A stretch of 64,000 bases of DNA from Nocardioides luteus (GCF_015752315.1 NZ_JADOVJ010000001.1:1178001-1242000), one strand, 5' to 3'. Positions 17,739 through 26,611 are shown, numbered from the stretch's first letter. Numbers and translations: made by a program. The notes: generated by a model not told the origin, from the sequence alone.

Positions 17739-17880
17739 GGCCGCCGACCCGTTCTCGAGGGTCTTCTCGACGGGCCCCGGAGTAAAGGACGGCCTTCGGC
17801 CGCCGGCTTCGCCGGCCGCTTCGCGGTCCTTGACACCGGGGCCCGTCGAGAAAAGATCTGGCTGGCTATCGGGGCGGCGG
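17739..17880 (+). repeat. Hairpin repeat element, copy A (left of HNH gene)
   Basis: A ~140-bp element whose inner part (17765-17851) folds on itself: TCTCGACGGGCCCCGG pairs with CCGGGGCCCGTCGAGA and the stem continues with few mismatches, around a GGCCTTCGGCC- and GGCTTCGCC-containing head. The whole element recurs inverted at 19714-19856, on the far side of the HNH gene, at roughly 85 percent identity by eye. Confidence 0.8.
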
Positions 17881-18087
17881 CCCGGGTGTGGCGCAGCGAG
17901 ATTCTTACTGGTTTCGGCGGTGTTGGCGCGGTGGAATCGTGGCCCTTCGGGCCACTTATCATCCACAGGAACGATCTCGTTCGCTCACCGCAAAAAACGC
18001 AGTTGAACTGGGAAAATAGGTGGCTCTACTTGGCCCGGAGGAGTAGAATCAGGCCAATCACAGCACGCCTCTGAAGGGAGGGAAGCG

Positions 18088-19350
18088 ATGAGTCTCGGCC
18101 ACGGGATCAACCCCTGGGGCACCAACCCCGGCGATGCGATCGACACCGCGCTGAGCGCCATCGAAACCTCCCTCCACGACCTGCTGTCCGGCGATCCTGT
18201 GTATTGGCGGACTAGTCAGAAGAAGGACGTCCTCGAGCGGTTGGAGAGACTTCAGGCCCAGCAGGCTGCGTTGAAGTTGCGCGTGCTCGCTGCTGCCGGC
18301 GATATCGCCGAGGAGACCGGTGCCAAGGACGCCTCCGGGTGGCTGCGGACCGAGCTGCTGGTCGACCAGGCCGTCGCCCGTTCCCAGATCAAACTCGCCG
18401 CCAGTGTCGCGAAGTACGACGTCGTGGCCGCTGGTCTGGCGGAGGGGGTCGTGTCCCAGGACAAGGCCCGGGTGATCACGAAGGCCCTCGACGCGATCGA
18501 GGCCGACCCGGCAGCCAGCGTCGAGGACCTGATCTTGGCCGAGAAGCTGCTGGTCGACTACGCCACCCGGCTGACCGCGAACGAACTCAAGATCGTCGGG
18601 AAACGCATCCTCGCCGAGATCGACCCCGACCGGTTCGAGCAAGCCGAAGCCAAAGCACTGTTGGCGGAGGAAGAGCATGCGCAGCGGCGCACGTTCTTCC
18701 ATGCCCGTGACAACGGTGACGGGACCGTCGACATTCAGGCGCGGGTCTCCCGAGCCGTCGGAGCGAGACTCCGCACGATCCTGGACTCCCTGGCGCAACC
18801 GAGAAAGCTCTCGGCCGAGAACCGTGGCCGCAAGGCTCCCTATGACCGGTTGCTGGGTCAGGCGTTCGCCCGGGTGATCGAGACCTACGACGTCGACCAG
18901 CTCCCTCGCCACGGTGGCCACGGCACCACGGTGTTCATCACGATGAGCGTGGAGGACCTCCGCAACGACCTCGGCACCGCTGCGTTGGGGTTCGACGGAG
19001 ACAAGATCGCCGCCGCCGAAGCCCGCCGGATGGCCTGCAACGCCGACCTCGTCCCGGTCGTCCTCGGAACCAACTCCGAGATCCTCGACTTCGGTAGGAC
19101 GGCGCGGTTGGCGCATCCGATCCAACACCGGGCACTACGGTTACGCGATAAGTGTTGTCAGGCCGAGGACTGCGATGCACCGGCGGCGTGGACCGAGGCG
19201 CATCATCTGAAACCGTGGTCTGAGGGCGGCCGCACCGACCTCGAAAACATGGTCTTGTTGTGCGCGAGTGACCATAGGCGCATTCATGATCCGAACTACG
19301 GCTATGAGCGTCTCCCGGATGGTCGGATCCGGTTCATCCGGCGTACCTGA
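18088..19350 (+). CDS. DUF222 and HNH endonuclease domain protein (REP13E12-like)
   Basis: 420 residues. The N-terminal two-thirds is the helical DUF222/13E12-type domain. The C-terminal HNH nuclease module reads CCQAEDCDAPAAW then EAHHLKPWSEGG, NMVLLCASDHRRIHD, with the metal-binding His and Asn in place and the CxxxxC pair of a structural zinc. Such genes occur in many copies in actinobacterial chromosomes; the related mycobacterial 13E12 family is associated with a mobile repeat. Here the gene is bracketed by inverted hairpin repeats, which suggests that gene and repeats moved as a unit. The cellular role of the family is not known. A strong GGGAGG precedes the ATG. Confidence 0.9.
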   Translation: MSLGHGINPWGTNPGDAIDTALSAIETSLHDLLSGDPVYWRTSQKKDVLERLERLQAQQAALKLRVLAAAGDIAEETGAKDASGWLRTELLVDQAVARSQIKLAASVAKYDVVAAGLAEGVVSQDKARVITKALDAIEADPAASVEDLILAEKLLVDYATRLTANELKIVGKRILAEIDPDRFEQAEAKALLAEEEHAQRRTFFHARDNGDGTVDIQARVSRAVGARLRTILDSLAQPRKLSAENRGRKAPYDRLLGQAFARVIETYDVDQLPRHGGHGTTVFITMSVEDLRNDLGTAALGFDGDKIAAAEARRMACNADLVPVVLGTNSEILDFGRTARLAHPIQHRALRLRDKCCQAEDCDAPAAWTEAHHLKPWSEGGRTDLENMVLLCASDHRRIHDPNYGYERLPDGRIRFIRRT

Positions 19351-19391
19351 GGCCGCGTTCCCCACTGGGGTGGAGTGTTCCCCATCGTGGG

Positions 19392-19427
19392 GGTGGTTCC
19401 CCATGCTCCGGAGCGTGGGGAACCACC
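19392..19427. terminator. 36-bp near-perfect palindrome with TTCCCCA blocks
   Basis: GGTGGTTCCCCA pairs with TGGGGAACCACC around GCTCCGGAGC, with a single mismatched pair. It lies 41 bp after the HNH stop and may end that transcript. Further GTTCCCCA copies at 19360-19385 suggest the sequence belongs to the surrounding repeat cluster. Confidence 0.5.
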
Positions 19428-19530
19428 TCAGGTGTGGGGATGTGTCCCCAGCGGTGGCGAAACGACGAGGGGACGCTCGTGAGCCCGTCCCAGGCCACGT
19501 TCATGGCCGTTGGGCGAGAGCATGTCTTCG

Positions 19531-19710
19531 CAGGAGCGGCCCGTCAGGTTCCAGGTCCGCGCCGATGGCCTTGCGCGAGACCAGTCCTCTTGGGAGCGTC
19601 CGGCCGGGTTCGAAGTCCGCGCCCATGCCCTTGCGCGAGACCAGTCCTCCCGAAACCGGCCGCCCGGTCCCCAAGCCCGCGGCCAAACCCGAACTTTGCT
19701 GCGCCAAACT
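19531..19710 (+). repeat. 60-bp imperfect tandem repeats, about three units
   Basis: Units begin at 19531, 19591 and 19651, exactly 60 bp apart. Units 1 and 2 share CTTGCGCGAGACCAGTCCTC and a CCGCGCC-ATG block. Unit 3 keeps only the first half, and a degenerate unit precedes at about 19471. Because 60 is divisible by three, each reading frame repeats 20 codons, but no ribosome site or family match supports a protein. Confidence 0.75.
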
Positions 19711-19713
19711 GCC

Positions 19714-19856
19714 GCCGCCGACCCGATAGCCAGCCAAATCTTCTCGGCGGAGCCCGGTGTCCAGGATCGCCGCAGGCGACCGGCGAAGCCGGCGGCCGAA
19801 GGCCGTCCTTGACTCCGGGGTTCGTCGAGAACACCCTCCGTAACGGGTCGGCGGCC
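19714..19856 (-). repeat. Hairpin repeat element, copy B (right of HNH gene, inverted)
   Basis: The reverse complement aligns end to end with copy A, sharing GCCGCCGACCCG, GGACGGCCTTCGGCCGCC and TGGCTGGCTATCGGG. The inner stem lies at 19742-19830. Similarity continues weakly beyond the outer edge through a TGGCGCAGC motif found at both copies. Confidence 0.8.
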
Positions 19857-19958
19857 ACCAGCCTTCGAGTCGAGATCAAACGAAGTGCCGCACGAAATCA
19901 CGAAACCCGAAAGACGCCTCGGTGCCCCACCCCGCAGGACACCGAGACGCCTACGGAC

Positions 19959-22900
19959 TCACTGACCGAAGATCTGAAGCTCAGCAGCGTGGACGATCGT
20001 CCCGCGGTCGGAGCCGGTCTTGCAGTCGGTCGTGGTGGTGGGGTCGGCGTCCTGCTCACCGGCGTACCCGTCGAAGCCCGTGCACTGGTTCTCCAGCGCC
20101 ACCAGACGTACCGCGGCGGCGGTGGTGTCGGGGACGTCGAAGGTGCGCAGGTTCAGGTTGGGTGCGACCGGCCTCGGGCGCTTTCCGGGGAAGGCGTCGT
20201 CGGCCGAGGTGTAGAAGCGCTTCCAGACCGCGCCGGAGGTGGTGCACGCGGAGACGCACGCCTCCAGCGCGAACTTCCGCAGAGCGGTGAAGCGCGACCC
20301 CGAGTCCGCGTCCGTGTCGGTGGCGGGGGAGAGGTAGGCGCTCACGTTCACCTTGGTCACCGTGTGGGTTCCGCCCGCCAGGTCGACGGCGACGGACGGC
20401 GTGGTCGTGTCCACGTTGTCCGCGGTGACGCCGCCCCAGTTGGTGCCCTCGGTGCCGTCGATCAACGCGTCCGGGTTGCGCGAGCCCTCGGTCGAGGCGA
20501 TCACCGTCGCGCCCTTGGCAGCCGCGGCGAGGTTGGTGCTCGCTGCGAAGGAGACGGTCTTGGTGATCTCCGAGGAGGAGATCGTGACCGTCTTGCGCTG
20601 AGCGCCCCCGGTCTTGGTGACGTAGAGGAACTCGTACGTCCCCGGGACGAAGTGCGCCACCGACCCCATCGCGGTGTCGACCAGCGTGTCGGCGATGGGC
20701 GTGGCCCGAGCCTCGAAACGGCCGACGTACACCTTCCCCGGCGTGCCGGAGGGCGCGCTGAAGGTGACCTTGACGTTGCGCGAGGCCGGTGAGGCGAAGC
20801 TCGGGGTCGGCTCGTGGTCGTCGGCGGTCGTGGTGGCGTACTGGCCCATGCCGCGTCGTGCGAACGCGTCCGCGATCACCTGGCGGTTGGCACCGCCGAA
20901 GCGCATCTGGTCGGCGGCGAGGAAGGCGTCGCGGGCGTCCAGCATCGAGGTCGCGCCCTGCTGGAGCAGGAACGAGTCGAAGACCAGCTGGATCCAGCGG
21001 CGGTTGCCGGGGCACTTGTCGGCGGCGAGCGGCGAGGCCGTCGTCGTCCCGACCGAGCAGCGCCGCTGCAGGGCCCTGTCGGCGTAGGGGTAGGTCGCGT
21101 TGTACTTGTCGACCAGCGCCTGCCGGACCGACCACATCGTGCCGTTCCAGATCTCGCCGTCGGCGTGGACCTCGGGACCGGTGGAGTCGAACCCGTAGTC
21201 GGAGAAGTTGAGCGGGTTCCTGTCGATCGCGAAGTCACGGATGGCGACATCGGTGTTGCCGGTGGCGTAGGACCCGACGGCCCACGGGCTGCCGCCGTTG
21301 TAGAGGTCGTGGGCGAACATGTGCTCGGCCGCGGCCAGGTCGCTCCAGGACTCACCCATCGCGCCACCCTGCTCCGAGGTTAGCCCGTCGTCGGGGCCGC
21401 CGACCATCCGGTTGGAGATGGCGTGGGTGTACTCGTGGCCCACGATCCCGAAGTCCAGCGAGCCGTCGGTGCAGGGCGCGTAGAAGGCGCCGGCGGCGGG
21501 CTGGAAGAGGTACTGGTTGGTGATGCCCGGCACGCCGTCCATCAGGGTGAGCTGGTTGGCGTTGTTGCGGCCGGTCAGGATGCCCGTCTGCTCGATGACC
21601 TGCGAGTCGAGCGCGGCGGCCTGCGCGTTGCCGACCTCGGCGTCGAGGCCACGGCCGCCACGGGCGAGGTTGTCGGTCTGCAGGTTGTAGTTCTCCTCGG
21701 TGAAGCCGAGGAAGTAGGACCAGTCGTGCATCCGGTTGTGGCTGGCGAACAGATTGCCGACCACGTAGTTGACGTCGTTGCCGCCCGGCACCAGGTTGGT
21801 GGGCGCGCACTGCGCGTTGTTCCAGGCATCGGTGAACGTGCCCGAGTAGTCACGCACCGGCGAGACCGGAGCCTGCTCCAGGCCACCCGCGGCCAGCGGG
21901 GAGAGCCAGCCCTCGTGGGTGTTGGCGTTGTTGCCGATCGTGGTCAGGCTCGGCACCCCGACGGTCGTGTTGAGCAGCGTGTCCCAGGGGCCGGCGTTGG
22001 CCAGGCTCTTCAGCTCGGGCCCGGTGCACTCGGCGACCTTGGTCCAGCACGCGATCACGTCGTTGGTGGGAACCGCGTCGCCGCCGGTCGAGGCGGCGTC
22101 GGGCGTGCCGGGGAAGTAGGACCAGCGCGGGTTGCTGCCCGGCAGGTCACCCGACTCCGCGCCGGCGTCGGAGGACGCCACGGTCACCGTGTAGCTGCCG
22201 ACCAGGAGCGAGTCGTCGAAGGGACAGACCTGGACCGCGTACGTCCCCGGGTCGATCTTCTCGGCGGTGTAGGTCGCCGTCTCGGGGCTGGTGAGCAGGT
22301 CACCCTCCACGAGCAGCCGCCCGTCGGGGGCGAAGAGCTTCACGGTGAAGTCGTCGGTCGGCAGCCCGACCGCGACCGCGGCGATCGTGCGGGTCTTGTC
22401 GTCGGTGATCTCGAAGGTGTGCTTCGGCCCGCAGGCGCCGAGCGCGGTGCCGGTGAACGGCCCCTCGACGTCGTTCTCGTGGTCGACGTTGTCGTGGCGC
22501 CAGAGCACCTCGCCGGTGACCGCCTCGACCAGTGCCGTCTGCCCCAGCAGGGTGGCGGCGGCGGAGTCGACGACGGTGGCCTGGAAGACGGGGCGTACGC
22601 CCTCACCGGGGACCGGGAACGCCCGCAGCCGCACGAGCTGGTCGGTCGCCAGGCCCGGCACGGTCAGCTTCGTCCAGTCGGTCAGCTTCGCGGCGGCGTC
22701 GGTGACGATCTCTCCGACCTTCGATCCGGTGATCGGACGTCCGGCCGAGGCGGCCGCCTTCAGCCATGCCTCGGTGGGAGTGAGCTCCGCCTTCGCGGGC
22801 GTGCCGGTCACCTTCGAGAGCGAGGAGGAGACATAGGTGATGTCACCTCCGGCCACCCCCACGGTGACCAGGCCCTCGGTGGCGGCGGACAGACCGTCGT

Positions 22901-23378
22901 AGGTCTGCCTGAAGAGCACCGCGTGGCCGCCGCCCCCGGCCAGCTTCTGGTCGCTGACCAGCTCGAGGTCGCCCAGCTGGGCCGCGGTGAGTCCGAAGAC
23001 CGCCGCGTTGTCGGCGAGGAAGCCCCGGGCCGCGGTGACCGGGTCGGAGGAGCCGGCCGGAGCCAGCACGCCGTCCGCCGTGATCAGCGAGGTAGGCGTC
23101 CCGTGGGCGTTCCAGCGGATGTCGACGGCGTCCAGGGCCTGAGCCGCGGACTCCTGGGTGGAGGTGGGAAGCACGCGGTCGCGTACGTCCAGGCCGGAAT
23201 CGGCCTCGTGACCGAGAAGCCCGCCGGAGCGGGCCACGTCAGCCGTGGTGGTGGCAGTGTCATCAGTAGTGGAGAGCGCGGCACCCGAGACCGGCGTCAC
23301 CAGCACGAATGCGCCGAGGGCGATGCTCAGCGCGGCACCGAGGCTCACCCTGGCGCGACTGGAACGAATATCGGTCAT
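19959..23378 (-). CDS. Secreted M36-family (fungalysin-type) metallopeptidase
   Basis: 1139 residues. A Sec signal peptide (residues 1-33, ending VSGAA) is followed by an FTP/propeptide region. A beta-sandwich resembling a pre-peptidase C domain is inserted near residues 315-400 (KHTFEITDDKTRTIAAVAVG). The catalytic domain has the zinc motif HEYTH near residue 647 and the downstream Glu in GGAMGESWSDLAAAEH. Beyond residue about 870 comes a tail with a discoidin-like region (STEGSRNPDALIDG, VSAYLSPATD). It is predicted to be exported and to degrade proteins outside the cell. It is transcribed alone, with no inhibitor gene beside it. Confidence 0.9.
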   Translation of the reverse strand: MTDIRSSRARVSLGAALSIALGAFVLVTPVSGAALSTTDDTATTTADVARSGGLLGHEADSGLDVRDRVLPTSTQESAAQALDAVDIRWNAHGTPTSLITADGVLAPAGSSDPVTAARGFLADNAAVFGLTAAQLGDLELVSDQKLAGGGGHAVLFRQTYDGLSAATEGLVTVGVAGGDITYVSSSLSKVTGTPAKAELTPTEAWLKAAASAGRPITGSKVGEIVTDAAAKLTDWTKLTVPGLATDQLVRLRAFPVPGEGVRPVFQATVVDSAAATLLGQTALVEAVTGEVLWRHDNVDHENDVEGPFTGTALGACGPKHTFEITDDKTRTIAAVAVGLPTDDFTVKLFAPDGRLLVEGDLLTSPETATYTAEKIDPGTYAVQVCPFDDSLLVGSYTVTVASSDAGAESGDLPGSNPRWSYFPGTPDAASTGGDAVPTNDVIACWTKVAECTGPELKSLANAGPWDTLLNTTVGVPSLTTIGNNANTHEGWLSPLAAGGLEQAPVSPVRDYSGTFTDAWNNAQCAPTNLVPGGNDVNYVVGNLFASHNRMHDWSYFLGFTEENYNLQTDNLARGGRGLDAEVGNAQAAALDSQVIEQTGILTGRNNANQLTLMDGVPGITNQYLFQPAAGAFYAPCTDGSLDFGIVGHEYTHAISNRMVGGPDDGLTSEQGGAMGESWSDLAAAEHMFAHDLYNGGSPWAVGSYATGNTDVAIRDFAIDRNPLNFSDYGFDSTGPEVHADGEIWNGTMWSVRQALVDKYNATYPYADRALQRRCSVGTTTASPLAADKCPGNRRWIQLVFDSFLLQQGATSMLDARDAFLAADQMRFGGANRQVIADAFARRGMGQYATTTADDHEPTPSFASPASRNVKVTFSAPSGTPGKVYVGRFEARATPIADTLVDTAMGSVAHFVPGTYEFLYVTKTGGAQRKTVTISSSEITKTVSFAASTNLAAAAKGATVIASTEGSRNPDALIDGTEGTNWGGVTADNVDTTTPSVAVDLAGGTHTVTKVNVSAYLSPATDTDADSGSRFTALRKFALEACVSACTTSGAVWKRFYTSADDAFPGKRPRPVAPNLNLRTFDVPDTTAAAVRLVALENQCTGFDGYAGEQDADPTTTTDCKTGSDRGTIVHAAELQIFGQ

Positions 23379-23518
23379 GTTATTGAAACGGCCCTTTACC
23401 AGCCCGGGTTACGCGATACACGCAACGCCTGTACCGCGAACCCGCACACGAGAGGTGGAAGGCACCCGATAGTGTTCCGGACACATGTAACCGCCTTCAC
23501 AGACAGGGGAGCGCCACG

Positions 23519-24298
23519 ATGGGTGACTTCGTCAACCTCACCGTCGAGGACGGCATCGGCACGATCCGGCTCGACCGGCCGAAGATGAACGCGATCAGCT
23601 TCCAGGTGCAGGCGGAGCTGCTCGCGGTCGCGACCGAGGCGGCAGCCGACGACGACGTACGCGCGGTGGTCGTCTACGGAGGCGAGAAGCTCTTCGCCGC
23701 CGGCAACGACGTCAAGGAGATGGCCGGCCTCTCCTACTCCGAGATGGCCAAGCGGGTCGCGGGCGTGCAGGCCGCGGTGACCGCGGTCGCGGAGATCCCC
23801 AAGCCGGTGGTCGCCGCGGTGACCGGCTACGCGCTGGGTGGTGGTTGCGAGCTGGCCCTCGCCGCCGACTTCCGGATCGCCGCCGACGACGCCACCTTCG
23901 GTCAACCGGAGGTGCTGCTCGGCATCATCCCCGGCGCCGGCGGCACCCAGCGGCTGGCACGACTGGTCGGGCCGTCCAAGGCCAAGGACCTGATCTTCTC
24001 GGGCCGCTTCGTCAAGGCAGACGAGGCGCTTGCAATCGGCTTGGCCGACCGGCTCGTGCCGGCGGCCTCGGTCTATGAGGAGGCGCTCGCGTGGGCGAGC
24101 CAGTTCACGAAGGCGGCCCCGTACGCCCTGGCGGCGGCGAAGACGGCGATCGACAAGGGGCTCGGGGTGGACCTCGCCACCGGGCTAGCCATCGAGCAGC
24201 AGCAGTTCGCCGGCGTGTTCGCGACCCAGGACTCCCAGACCGGGATGACATCGTTCCTGGAGAACGGCCCCGGCAAAGCCAACTTCGAAGGGAAGTGA
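23519..24298 (+). CDS. Enoyl-CoA hydratase/isomerase family protein
   Basis: A 259-residue crotonase-fold enzyme. The oxyanion-hole stretches AAGNDVKEM and GYALGGGCELALAADF are present. The second catalytic region PEVLLGIIPGAGGTQRL carries the Glu used by hydratases. This is consistent with hydration of 2-enoyl-CoA in beta-oxidation. GGGGAG is 7 nt before the ATG. The small membrane protein and then etfBA follow on the same strand, linking it to fatty acid or branched acyl-CoA oxidation. Confidence 0.9.
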   Translation: MGDFVNLTVEDGIGTIRLDRPKMNAISFQVQAELLAVATEAAADDDVRAVVVYGGEKLFAAGNDVKEMAGLSYSEMAKRVAGVQAAVTAVAEIPKPVVAAVTGYALGGGCELALAADFRIAADDATFGQPEVLLGIIPGAGGTQRLARLVGPSKAKDLIFSGRFVKADEALAIGLADRLVPAASVYEEALAWASQFTKAAPYALAAAKTAIDKGLGVDLATGLAIEQQQFAGVFATQDSQTGMTSFLENGPGKANFEGK

Positions 24299-24303
24299 AC
24301 CCC

Positions 24304-24639
24304 GTGTCCGACACCAAGACGTCCACCGGCCCCGGCGTGGTCCACACCGTCCGGTCCTACGCCTCCAGGGTGGTCTGGGTGATCGCGCTGATCGCTGCGC
24401 TGGCGCTCGCCATCGGAGCTCTGCTGATCGCGCTCAAGGCCAACCAGGACAACTCCCTGGTCGACTTCGTGCTCAACGCCGCCGACACCGCCGATCTCGG
24501 CCTCTTCTCGCGGGAGAACGGCATCAAGCAGTTCGGCGGAGAGGACGCGGAGATCAAGAACGCCCTCTTCAACTGGGGCATCGGCGCGCTGGCCTGGCTG
24601 ATCGTCGGTCGGATCGTGGCTGGTTTCATCAGGCCCTGA
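24304..24639 (+). CDS. Small two-helix membrane protein of unknown function
   Basis: About 111 residues with one hydrophobic helix at residues 23-46 (VVWVIALIAALALAIGALL) and one at the C-terminus (GIGALAWLIVGRIVAGFI). A 45-residue polar, presumably extracytoplasmic loop lies between them. GTG 24304 is favoured because GAAGGGAAG lies 7-15 nt upstream; GTG 24295 in the same frame overlaps the hydratase stop. I do not recognise a named family. Its place between an enoyl-CoA hydratase gene and etfBA is the only functional hint. Confidence 0.7.
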   Translation: MSDTKTSTGPGVVHTVRSYASRVVWVIALIAALALAIGALLIALKANQDNSLVDFVLNAADTADLGLFSRENGIKQFGGEDAEIKNALFNWGIGALAWLIVGRIVAGFIRP

Positions 24640-24750
24640 GGCCATGTGACATTCTCAACGCGTAGGCACCTGTCATCCCTATGTGACTGACGGGTAACAT
24701 CGCTGGCGAACTACGACCATTCCAGGAGGGGCCGGCAAGGCCGCACCATC

Positions 24751-25542
24751 ATGAACATTGTTGTGCTTGTGAAGTACGTGCCGGACGCGACCGCGGACCG
24801 GCAGTTCGAGGACGACTTCACCGTCGACCGCGTGAACGTCGACGGTCTGCTCTCCGAGCTCGATGAGTACGCGGTTGAGCAGTCGTTGCAGATCAAGGAG
24901 AAGCGTGACGGCGAGGAGATCACCGTCACCGCGCTGACCGTTGGTCCCGAGGCGGCCGAGGCGGCTGTGCGCAAGGCGCTGCAGATGGGTGCCGACAAGG
25001 GCGTCCACGTCGTCGACGACGCCATCGCCGGCTCCGACTCCATCGCCACCTCGCTGGTGCTCGCCAAGGCGATCGAGAAGCTCGGCCCGGTCGACCTCGT
25101 CGTCGGCGGTCTGGCCTCGACCGACGCCGGCATGAGCGTCGTCCCGGCGATGCTGGCCGAGCGTCTCGGCCTGCCGCAGGTCACCCTGGCCTCGGTCGTG
25201 GAGACCCAGGGCGACCAGGTCCGCATCAAGCGTGACGGCGACGTGGCCACCGAGGTCATCGGCGGCACGCTGCCGCTGGTCCTCTCGGTCACCGACCAGT
25301 CGGGCGAGGCTCGCTACCCGTCGTTCAAGGGCATCATGGCGGCCAAGAAGAAGCCGCTGGAGACGTGGTCGCTGGCCGACCTCGGTGTCGACGCCTCCCA
25401 GGTCGGTCTGGCCGCTGCGTACACCGCGGTCGAGGAGACGGCGGCCCGCCCGCCGCGCACCGCCGGTGAGATCGTCACCGACGAGGACGGCTCGGGCGCC
25501 AAGGCGCTGGCCGAGTTCCTCGCGTCCAAGAAGTTCATCTGA
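24751..25542 (+). CDS. etfB: Electron transfer flavoprotein beta subunit
   Basis: 263 residues. The N-terminus MNIVVLVKYVPDA and the adenine-nucleotide-binding segment VGGLASTDAGMSVVPAMLAERLG are typical. With EtfA it forms the soluble dimer that takes electrons from acyl-CoA dehydrogenases and from dimethylglycine- or sarcosine-type dehydrogenases and passes them to the quinone pool. An AAGG box lies 10 nt before the ATG, with a stronger AGGAGG further upstream. It is followed after 23 bp by etfA. Confidence 0.96.
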   Translation: MNIVVLVKYVPDATADRQFEDDFTVDRVNVDGLLSELDEYAVEQSLQIKEKRDGEEITVTALTVGPEAAEAAVRKALQMGADKGVHVVDDAIAGSDSIATSLVLAKAIEKLGPVDLVVGGLASTDAGMSVVPAMLAERLGLPQVTLASVVETQGDQVRIKRDGDVATEVIGGTLPLVLSVTDQSGEARYPSFKGIMAAKKKPLETWSLADLGVDASQVGLAAAYTAVEETAARPPRTAGEIVTDEDGSGAKALAEFLASKKFI

Positions 25543-25565
25543 GGCCGAGAAGGGATATCTGAATC

Positions 25566-26519
25566 ATGGCTGAAGTTCTCGTTCTCATCGACCACGTGGC
25601 TGGTCAGGTCAAGAAGCCGACCTACGAGCTGCTCACCCTGGCCGCCAAGCTCGGCGAGCCGTCCGCGGTCTACATCGGTGGCGCCGACGGCGCCGCTGGT
25701 GCCGCGGAGGCCGTGAAGGGCTACGGCGCCGAGAAGGTCTACGTCATCGACGACGCCCAGATCAAGGGCTACCTGGTGGCGCCGAAGGCCGAGGCGCTCG
25801 CGCAGCTGGCCGGCTCGGCCTCCCCGGCCGCGATCCTGCTGCCGTCCTCCGCGGAGAACAAGGAGGTCGCCGCTCGTCTGGCGATCAAGCTCGACTCCGG
25901 TCTGATCACCGACGCCGTCGACCTCGACGAGTCCGGTGTGGCGACCCAGTCCGTCTTCGCCGGCAACTTCACGGTCAAGGGCAAGGTCACCAAGGGCACC
26001 CCGATCATCACGGTCAAGCCCAACTCGGCCGCTCCGGTCGAGAAGGCCGGCGCCGCCGCGGTCACCCCGTTCGAGGTGACCATCTCCGACGCCGCCAAGA
26101 CCGCGCAGATCGTGGCCTCCCAGCCGCGTAAGGCCTCCGGCCGTCCCGAGCTCACCGAGGCCGCGATCGTGGTCTCCGGTGGTCGTGGCACCGGCGGCGA
26201 CTTCTCCGCCGTCGAGGGTCTCGCCGACGCGCTCGGTGCCGCCGTCGGTGCCTCGCGTGCCGCGGTCGACTCCGGCTGGATGCCGCACACCTTCCAGGTC
26301 GGCCAGACCGGTAAGACCGTCTCCCCGCAGCTCTACGTGGCCAACGGGATCTCCGGTGCGATCCAGCACCGTGCCGGTATGCAGACCTCGAAGACCATCG
26401 TCGCGGTCAACAAGGACGAGGAGGCACCGATCTTCGAGCTCGTCGACTTCGGTGTGGTGGGTGACCTGCACACCGTCCTCCCGGCCGTCACCGAGGCCGT
26501 CAAGGCTGCCAAGGGCTGA
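25566..26519 (+). CDS. etfA: Electron transfer flavoprotein alpha subunit
   Basis: 317 residues. The C-terminal FAD domain carries the family signature split as VVSGGRGTGGDF, GASRAAVDSGWMPH, QVGQTGKTVSPQLYVANGISGA and the final IVAVNKDEEAPIF. It pairs with EtfB, encoded just upstream. A strong hairpin terminator follows 24 bp after the stop. Confidence 0.96.
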   Translation: MAEVLVLIDHVAGQVKKPTYELLTLAAKLGEPSAVYIGGADGAAGAAEAVKGYGAEKVYVIDDAQIKGYLVAPKAEALAQLAGSASPAAILLPSSAENKEVAARLAIKLDSGLITDAVDLDESGVATQSVFAGNFTVKGKVTKGTPIITVKPNSAAPVEKAGAAAVTPFEVTISDAAKTAQIVASQPRKASGRPELTEAAIVVSGGRGTGGDFSAVEGLADALGAAVGASRAAVDSGWMPHTFQVGQTGKTVSPQLYVANGISGAIQHRAGMQTSKTIVAVNKDEEAPIFELVDFGVVGDLHTVLPAVTEAVKAAKG

Positions 26520-26543
26520 CGAGGCCTGGGATGTACGTCACAG

Positions 26544-26576
26544 AACCCGCCTCCGAGCACGGCTCGGAGGCGGGTT
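26544..26576 (+). terminator. Rho-independent-type terminator after etfBA
   Basis: A 15-bp perfect stem AACCCGCCTCCGAGC / GCTCGGAGGCGGGTT with a 3-nt ACG loop, followed by TGTCTCTG. Confidence 0.88.
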
Positions 26577-26611
26577 TGTCTCTGTTCGGCATCTTGTTCT
26601 CGGAATTGTCG

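Larger units (their letters stand above)
17647..18087. other. 441-bp non-coding region upstream of the HNH gene
   Basis: No credible gene. It contains a dispersed GGTGGTCGAG..TGTCGAGACC repeat, one copy (A) of a ~140-bp hairpin repeat, and a more AT-rich 110 bp just before the HNH gene with TAGAAT at about 18044 as a possible -10 box. A GGGAGG ribosome site precedes the HNH start. Confidence 0.7.
19351..19958. other. 608-bp repeat-rich non-coding region downstream of the HNH gene
   Basis: No credible gene, although short open frames exist on both strands. It contains several TTCCCCA blocks and a near-perfect 36-bp palindrome. These are followed by 60-bp tandem repeats and by copy B of the hairpin repeat. 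Confidence 0.7.

Noticed and set aside
17643..18074. Overlapping short frames upstream of the HNH gene
   Set aside because: They run across the hairpin repeat and dispersed repeat and share translated pieces with copy B only because the DNA is repeated.
19510..19812. Small plus-strand frame with a 20-residue repeat over the 60-bp tandem repeats
   Set aside because: The repeat period explains the protein periodicity. Several frames are open on both strands, there is no ribosome site, and the frame runs into the hairpin repeat.
24671..24700. TGACTGACGGGTAACAT upstream of etfB as a third member of the TTACT-N4-AGTAA operator family
   Set aside because: The half-sites do not match TTACT and the symmetry is poor.
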